Assembly (NCBI GenBank): GCA_028023455.1
Contig: JAQFVV010000036.1
Location: forward strand, 6,445,576-6,509,575
DNA from: Epiperipatus broadwayi
Lineage: Eukaryota; Onychophora; Udeonychophora; Euonychophora; Peripatidae
DNA: 64,000 nucleotides
Reading direction: 5' to 3'
Numbering within the stretch: the first letter of the stretch is position 1; the number at the start of each line of letters is the position of its first letter. Positions 57,958 through 64,000 of this stretch are shown here, in pieces. Position numbers and translations under genes: made by a program. The notes beneath the pieces are model-generated. The model was not told where the DNA came from and searched no databases. It saw only the letters and a program-made list of their open reading frames with translations.

Positions 57958-58539
57958 ATGCGAAAGATTTGGCTAAAGAATTTATATCAGTATACTTGTA
58001 TAAAAGGTGGGATGATTGTGTTAGGAGGATTATGTTATAATGGTAAGGAATGGGATAAAAGAATAGAAGCATTAATAAAAAATAGGGAGTTGGAGAGATG
58101 GAGAACTAGTATGGAGGGTAAGAAGAGTTTAAATATATATAGAAGTAAACGGAATATTGGATGTGAGTTAATTTATGATAATAGTAAGGAAAGTAGTTTA
58201 TTATTTAAGGCTCGAATGGGATCCTTAGCAACAAGAGAATATACATGTAAATGGAAAACTATGGATGATTTAGTATGCAAATTGTGTAACGAAGGTATAG
58301 AAAATATTAGGCATCTGTTGATTGAATGTAAATGCTTGAAAGCAGAAAGGATACAGATAATGAAGTTATGGGAGAATAGACATGAACAAAGTGACTATAC
58401 AGAAAGTGAGCTATTAGTTTTTATGTTGGGTTTGCGAAGAGATAAGGGGGATTTAGATATAAAGGCCATAGAGTTGACAAAGATTATGTTGTGGAAATGG
58501 GATGGGGAGAATATGGAAAGAGTGGGGAATGGAAAATAA
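57958..58539 (+). pseudogene. LINE D2 C-terminal region with Cys/His knuckle
   Basis: 'KEWDKRIEALIKNRELERW', 'KKSLNIYRSKRNIGCELIYD', 'SSLLFKARMGSLATREYTCK', then 'VCKLCNEGIENIRHLLIECK', a C-x2-C-x8-H-x4-C arrangement common at LINE C termini. The first ~15 codons of this frame (up to about 58020) are out of register with the family sequence, which reads 'ISVYLYKRWDDCVRR' in another frame. Ends at TAA 58537-58539. Confidence 0.9.
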
Positions 58540-58836
58540 AGTGGCTAACAGGTTTATCTGGGCATAGTTGCTGAGATATTCTTGACTTCGTTTAAGGAGA
58601 AGCCAAATACATCACATAAGTAAGCCAGAAAAAAAAAACAAGCTATGTTTTTTTTTTCCTTACACATCGCTCCAACTGAGTACAAAAAGATTATGCCTTA
58701 TGATAAAAAAAGGTAATATACAATCTAATAGTTAAATCTTTTTCATGTTATTCACCATTAGTTATATTCACCACAACCATTTTTATCGTTTTATTAATCG
58801 TTACTCACAATTATTCCCATTCTTTTCTCTTTTTTT

Positions 58837-58890
58837 CCACCCGGGACAACTGCTTATAAGACCGCTGTGCTGACCTCTCGACCACCAACT
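58837..58890 (-). repeat. S1 SINE, fragment of the tRNA-like head
   Basis: The minus strand reads TTGGTGGTCGAGAGGTCAGC, ACAGCGGTCTTATAAGCAGT and TGTCCCGGG, then stops before box B's second half. Confidence 0.75.
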
Positions 58891-59498
58891 TACATCATTT
58901 ATCGTTTTTTTTCATTCCTAGAAACTCTTACAATACATATTTTATAATTCTTTTGCTTTTAAATACATACGACCATATTTCATTTCATAATTTTCTCAAT
59001 AAATAATCTTTTTCTTATTTACTCTCTACAACACTTTATTTTTTTGTAATTTAAATTTTGGGTATTATTACTACTTATTATATTTCCATTTCATAAAGTA
59101 ATTAAAACAGTAATTTAAATAACTGCAGCTTTCTTAAGAAACTAATTAACAAGTGCAAATAAGTTTTGTCATTACAAAAAAAAAATATATTAATAGACGT
59201 TCTCATTAGCAATCAATATGTTTCTTTTATTTATGATTATTTTAATAAATTATTTCTAATTATTGCCTCATTTGTTTTTATATAATGAATATAAATTACT
59301 TTTCCGCTTTAAAAAATGTAATTTTAATTCCAAATAATGAAAAAAATTGCATTAGCATAAAATAATTATTAAAGCACTGCGGTGAATTATTACTTCAAAT
59401 AGAGGTTTTATTCTGGAAATAATTATGTAAATCAAGGTTACTCAACCATCTGTCCACAAAAAAATATTTTCACGAAGTCAAAATATAACAGTGCTATG
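58891..59498. other. Intergenic, nothing recognised
   Basis: AT-rich, no supported feature. Confidence 0.5.
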
Positions 59499-59634
59499 AA
59501 ATCGCCAACACTTTTTTTTCCTCATGTGTTATAGCATCAGCTGGGAAGCGAACCCACTAACCCAGGACAAGTGCATGTAAGCAGCTGTCGCTGACCTCTC
59601 GACCACCAATGCTTGACAAATCGCCAACACTTTT
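59499..59634 (-). repeat. S1 tRNA-derived SINE with perfect 17-bp TSDs
   Basis: AAATCGCCAACACTTTT occurs at 59499-59515 and 59618-59634. On the minus strand: TCAAGCATTGGTGGTCGAGA, GGTCAGCGACAGCTGC, GTCCTGGGTTAGTGGG, TTCGCTTCCCAGCTGATGC and TATAACACATGAGG plus A's. This is the clearest retroposition signature in the window. Confidence 0.95.
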
Positions 59635-60743
59635 ACTGCATTTCTAAACAAAACATTTTGAATTACAGTCGAGAATATTTTGAACTGAAGCTTAATGACA
59701 AAAAAAAATCATTTAAATTTTTTTTATAATACTATATTTTAAATCTTTATTAAAATGTTTATGTACTCCGCATTCCTAAAACGAAATTTTTACTTTTACA
59801 TTACATGATCAACCCTCGTTAAGATAAATGCTTTGAAAAGTTCGGATCGACAGCCAGTTACAAAATCAAATCAATTCCCCTTCCAAATAATATTATGGGT
59901 TTATGGCGCCACGTTGTAACATTATGTGAGAAAGCTGAATCTAAATTTTCAAATTAATTTATTTGTTCAATAGGAGCAACAATAAAAATCTCATTAAGTT
60001 TTAAGTGTGTTTTTATTTGTTAATTATTATATGATTAATACATTAAAATGTATGATAGGATATACTAAACAATGCGTAATATGTTTTTATATACATTTTA
60101 TTTACATGCTGTGTTTTTACATTTCCAAACTGCGAAAAATTATTTGACCTTTAAATTAACTAGTCTATGATAGAAAGAACGATTCAGAAACACTGACGTA
60201 GAAAATATTTTTATTAAAATTATAAAATAAAGCTTAACATAATTTAATATGTATTCAGTATTTAGTCTCCTTGAGATGGAGTCTTTAAACATTGTTAATT
60301 GTTTTAAATTTAACAGTAATTTTGTGTAATCTCCATTCTTGTCATCAAATTGACAAACTTCAATTCTTTAATGATTTGCTGTTCATAAAAACTTTCGAGA
60401 TAGACCAATTATTACCCCTCTGGGAAATATTAAGAACCAACAAAAATTATTCGACACCTTCAACAGAAAATAAATTGATTTAAAGTTGTCAATAAGAAAT
60501 CTTGAAATGCTATCAAATTTACAATGAAATGATTTCTCTCTTGCTTTTCAACCAAACTTTTTATACATAAAGGTATGTTGAAAATTAAAACTTATTTAAA
60601 CCAATTAAAGTTTTAAACACAATATCTGAAAAGTTATAAAAATAAGCACACATTTAAACATATATAGCTTTTAAGAAAACAATTGACTTAGATTTAAACA
60701 CTCATACTTTTGAATTTTGAGATACTGTCTATTTTCAAACACT
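59635..60743. other. Intergenic, nothing recognised
   Basis: AT-rich. The frame at 60292-60483 has no recognisable domain. Confidence 0.5.
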
Positions 60744-62312
60744 TACAAACTCTCTTTATATTAGGTATACTCAGTGAAATCCATAGTAATCAATGGATTC
60801 AAGAAAGTTTGTGCATAAAATCCCTATCTGGTGTCTACTAATCCAATATTCCCAGACCAGTTTCTAGCCTGTGGTTTTATCAGTAAGGAACCTTGGATCT
60901 GAGAGCATTGCACCTAGATCATGGAATGTAATGCAACCTTCCAGCAGTCACCTTTTATTTTTAGTTAATTATAAAGCTATACGTCCAAATTGAAAACAGA
61001 TAAGGTTTTCAATCCAATTTGTATAATCATATAGATCTGAAACCTACAAGCTAAAAACCAGTCTGGGGATAGTGGATGAGTAGACACTAGTTAGAGATTT
61101 TATACACAAATCTTTGTGCATCCATTGATTACTCTGACTTGCACTGAATGGCGCTACTGTATGAAGAGTTTGTCATGATGATTTATACTGGAAAAAGAGA
61201 AGACAAACATTTTGGATTGGGGATATAAAATTAAATGTGGTGAATAGGTATAACTATTTGGGAATCATCTTAAGTAATCAGAGAAATTGTTTGTATAAAT
61301 GGGAGAAAGAATTCATAAATGAAGCAAAGAAAAAAAAGGGATTGATAAAGAAATTAACAGTGTTTTCATATAGTAAGTATGATGTAGCTAGAATTGTATG
61401 GAAAGGAGTGGCAGTAGCAGGGTTAAGGTAATGATGCATTATGTATTAGTGAAGGGGTACTAAATAACTTAGAAAAAGTATAAAGAGAAGTAGGAAGGCA
61501 TGCATTAGATACAATGTGTGGATGGCAAAGAAAGCAATTCAAGGAGATATGGGATGATTACGTTTTTATATGAGAGATGCAAAAAACAAAAATGAAAATG
61601 TTTAGTAGATTGCAGTTTATGAATAATAAGAGAATAGCCAAAATAGTTTTTAATTAAGTTATGAGTAAAAGGTAAGCTACAGGATGGGTGTGAAAGGTAG
61701 TATGTTTTGCAGAAGATTTGGATAAAATATTTATGTCAGTATACTTATACAAAAGATGGGATGATAATGTTAGAAGAATTGTTGAGTGTTATAGTGGTAA
61801 GGAATGGAACAGAAGAATAGATGCATTAATAAATAATAGGGAATTGAAGAGATGGAGAACTAGTATGGAGAATAAAAAGAGAGTTTAAACATTATAAAAG
61901 TAAATGGAATATTGGGTGCGAGTTAATTTATGATAATAGCAAAAAAAGTAGTTTACTGTTTAAGTCTCAAACAGGATCTTTAGCAAGAAAGGAATATACA
62001 CATAAATGGAAAAATGTGGGTGGTTTAGTCTGCAATTGGTATTTATACTGGGTTTGGGAAAAGATAAGGGAGATTTAGATATAAGGGTTTATGGAGTTGA
62101 CAAAGATTATGTTGTGGAAATGGAATGGAGCAAGATAGAGAAGAATATGGGAAAACTTAAGGTGGGAAAGGGAAATAAAGTGGCTAGCAAGCATCTCTGG
62201 GCATAATAGCTGAGATATTTCTGACTCCGTATAAGGAGAAGACACATTGAATCATATCACCATTATAACAGCTTGGGTGAGCACAAGAAATGGTTATTAT
62301 ATGATGTTTACA
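60744..62312. repeat. P-family hairpin element split by a LINE D fragment
   Basis: Left arm and core at 60744-61060 (GTAATCAATGGATTCAAG, ATATTCCCAGACCAGTTTCT, CAGTAAGGAACCTTGGATCT, AGGTTTTCAATCCAATTTG). The right arm begins CCAGTCTGGGGATAGTGGAT at about 61057 and runs to GAAGAGTTT at 61171. Family-D LINE sequence follows to about 62251, and the P tail resumes at ATAACAGCTTGGGTGAGCAC ... TATATGATGTTTA. Relative to intact copies, roughly 10 bases (TGCCTGTTTT) are missing at the insertion point. Confidence 0.85.
61172..62251 (+). mobile_element. LINE family D, 3' fragment (copy D3), inserted in a P element
   Basis: Starts in the post-RT block ('VNRYNYLGIILSNQRNCLYK', 'KKKGLIKKLTVFSYSKYDVA') and ends with the family 3' hairpin (TGACTCC GTATAA GGAG at 62222-62238) and GAATCATATCACC. 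It is more decayed than D1 and D2, with many stops and a deletion removing most of the Cys/His region ('VCNW' then 'FILGLGKDKGDLDI'). Confidence 0.88.
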
Positions 62313-62529
62313 GTCTATTCTCCAACTTCAAAGAAAGACAATTAGCCAGAAATTGGTCATGGTTGTTTATTGATATTATCAACCAGGATTTAAGAGGCAA
62401 GTTATTTGTTTAATAAATAGAATTGACCTATATATATATTACAATTTTGTGCTTTCAAAAGCAATTGATTTCATTCCATTCCAGAGTCATTTAATGTAAA
62501 CTTGGGAATTAGATGTACTAGTTAATAAT

Positions 62530-62605
62530 TCTATTATATTCACATCCCAGATCAGTTTCTAGCTTTTACCTTCATCATTGAGGATTTGGATTTCAAAATT
62601 GAAAT
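62530..62605. repeat. Degenerate P core remnant
   Basis: CACATCCCAGATCAGTTTCT, AGCTTTTACCTTCATCATTG and AGGATTTGGATTTC follow the P core order (ATCCCCAGACTAGTTTCTGG, CTTTCATCAGTGAGGAGCC, TTGGATCT). Confidence 0.5.
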
Positions 62606-62628
62606 GAATGCACTTATTATGAATAACG

Positions 62629-62747
62629 TTGGGAGTAGTCAAGCGTTGGTGGCTTAATGGTTAGCATAGCTGCCTTCCAAGCAGCTGGCCCGGATTCGCT
62701 TCCCAGTCAACGCATTTGACATATGAAAGAAAAAAAATTGGGAGTAG
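62629..62747 (+). repeat. S1 SINE with 10-bp TSDs and internal deletion
   Basis: TTGGGAGTAG occurs at 62629-62638 and 62738-62747. The copy reads TCAAGCGTTGGTGGCTTAAT, GGTTAGCATAGCTGCC, AAGCAGCTGGCCC, then box B GGATTCGCTTCCCAG directly (about 8 nt shorter there), and ends TTTGACATATGAAAGAAAA. Confidence 0.9.
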
Positions 62748-62960
62748 GGTGAAGAGAACTATTCTTCAAAACATAATTTTAAAAAAGCTGAGAAGATCAT
62801 CTGATGTTGTTGGTGCAGAAATCTAAAAATGCGTCTTTAAGTAGTTTAAAAGTAATCTTGAGTAATGTGGAATTCCTTTTTATCTGATTATTTATAACAA
62901 TATGTTCTGATTCTTCAAGAAAGGTTGAGTTAATTAGCCTGTGCTATCTTAATTTATCTT

Positions 62961-63060
62961 TTTTTTCTCATGTGTCATAGCATCAGCCAGGAAGTGAACC
63001 CGCTAACCAGGGACAACTGCTTATAAAGCACCTGTCATTGACCTCTCAACCACCAATGCC
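62961..63060 (-). repeat. S1 tRNA-derived SINE
   Basis: Minus strand: GCATTGGTGGTTGAGAGGTC, AATGACAGGTGCTTTATAAG, CAGTTGTCCCTGG, GCGGGTTCACTTCCTGGCTG, ATGCTATGACACATGAG plus A's. Confidence 0.87.
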
Positions 63061-63765
63061 TTCTTTTTAAAAAGAATTTAGTGAACAGAATATAGATAGA
63101 TAAAACTAACATTGAATATTAATATCTTCAGTATAAATATACTGATGATATTAAGATTCAATGTTACAATAATTATTTTAAAGACTATTTAATAAAAGTG
63201 TATTTAAAGTTACATCTTCAGCAAAGAAATATGTATTTATAATAAATGGTAGATATAACTATTTTATTTATATTTAATATTTGAATTTACTTACTAGCAT
63301 TAGGATACTAGGATAAGAAAAGATTAGTATTTATGTAATTTTAATTAAGCTTAATGTTTTTTTTTAATCACAATCATAGCACTGAATTATGGGTAGAAGG
63401 ATAGTATGAGTAAATATAGTATAAATTTATTGAAATTCGTTTAAATGAGTTCAGGGATTAAATATCCCACTTTTTTGAGAGGGGAAACAAGATTCCTTTT
63501 TTTAAGGGAGTGGGAGATTATGGTTCTTCCAAACTGTATATTTATCAAAAATACAGGCTGCCTGAAAACTCACAAGTACTACATATAATAAAATTTTTTA
63601 AGTATAACATTTTCAATATCCTCATTTGTTAATTACATTATCATGAGAAAATTATTTGATGGGGGGAAAACGTTTTATATATAAGGCCTGATAGCATTCA
63701 AATTTTGTATGCAGTCTATGGATGAAAGTGTTATTGACAAAAATTTCTTAGATTTAGCATTACAG
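63061..63765. other. Intergenic, nothing recognised
   Basis: AT-rich. The frame at 63709-63948 runs into the P repeat and is not a gene. Confidence 0.5.
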
Positions 63766-64000
63766 AGACTAAACACTCCATACAGTAGTGCCATCAGTGC
63801 AAGTCAGAGTAATCAATGGATGCAAGAAGGTTTGTGCATAAAATCCCTATCTATTGCCTACTCATCTAATATCCACAGACTGGTTTCTAACTTGTGGCTT
63901 TTATCAGTGAGAAGCCTTGGATCTGATAGCATTGCACCTAGATATTAGGATCTAATGCAACATTCCAGCACTAGATAGGGATTTTATGCACAAACCTTGC
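63766..64000. repeat. P-family hairpin element, cut by the window end
   Basis: Left arm from ACTAAACACTCCATACAGTA through TAATCAATGGATGCAAGAAG, ATATCCACAGACTGGTTTCT and the core CAGTGAGAAGCCTTGGATCT to TCTAATGCAACATTCCAG. The right arm then begins CACTAGATAGGGATTTTATG at about 63968. The rest lies outside the window. Confidence 0.85.

Larger units (their letters stand above)
55585..58619 (+). mobile_element. LINE family D, longest copy (D2), 5'-truncated in the endonuclease
   Basis: About 3.0 kb of non-LTR retrotransposon: the second half of the APE endonuclease, a Lys-rich linker, the RT, a long post-RT region and a C-terminal Cys/His region. It belongs to the Jockey/CR1/I-type supergroup; the clade is not resolved. 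Frames are broken by shifts near 55980, 57165 and 57385, stops at 56438, 56942 and 57940, and a small deletion near 58035 relative to the 45.9-kb copy. The 3' end carries a short hairpin (GACTTC GTTTAAG GAGAAG, 58583-58602) and ATACATCACATAAG without poly(A). Fragments at 26.1, 45.9 and 61.2 kb belong to the same family. Confidence 0.92.

Overview
This is AT-rich DNA (about three quarters A+T by eye) from a eukaryotic nuclear genome, almost certainly an invertebrate animal. The evidence is the mix of decayed retroelements: APE-type LINEs of at least five lineages, an RTE-type LINE, two Penelope-like GIY-YIG remnants, tRNA-derived SINEs with target-site duplications (TSDs), a hAT DNA transposon, and many microsatellites. 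I cannot name the species. I see no operons, bacterial genes, rRNA, intact tRNA or CRISPR, and no host gene I can defend. Nearly all open frames longer than 60 codons are transposon remnants, repeats without stops, or chance.

Layout. 0-10 kb: a short LINE 3' piece with TSDs (2.0-2.7), a 5'-truncated RTE LINE on the minus strand (3.7-5.6), a LINE C-terminal remnant (8.7-9.0), and the first copies of a hairpin repeat here called P (5.8, 8.2, 9.5). 10-20 kb: another P copy, a small hairpin with a 14-bp TSD (12.7), an L1-like LINE fossil (14.3-15.8, minus), a hairpin (16.7), a head-to-tail plus inverted array of ~420-bp units here called A (17.2-18.5), and a Penelope GIY-YIG remnant (19.3). 20-32 kb: jockey/CR1-like LINE remnants, more hairpins, a second Penelope remnant (25.0), SINEs. 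32-41 kb: mostly featureless, with a polyadenylated retrocopy-like segment at 36.5. 41-49 kb: two adjacent tandem arrays (41.8-42.9), a more complex unassigned stretch (42.9-43.7), a diverged duplication (43.8-44.7), a LINE fragment (45.9), a minisatellite (48.3). 50-53.4 kb: a 2.66-kb hAT transposon nested inside a hairpin element. 55.5-58.6 kb: the longest LINE copy (endonuclease, RT, Cys-rich C terminus, several breaks). 60.7-62.3 kb: a P element split by a second copy of that LINE. The right end holds SINEs and a P copy cut by the window edge.

The most interesting pattern is that elements in at least three sequence groups (8.2, 9.5, 12.7, 22.8, 27.8 and 50.3 kb) share one plan: a long near-perfect hairpin, a single-sided unpaired extension of about 30-60 nt, and TSDs of 13-14 bp. 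The P and A families also occur as head-to-tail copies. Inverted or tandem terminal repeats with a one-sided short extension are described for Penelope-like elements, and two Penelope GIY-YIG remnants are present here. My inference is that many of these hairpins are non-autonomous Penelope-like retroelements or something mechanistically similar.
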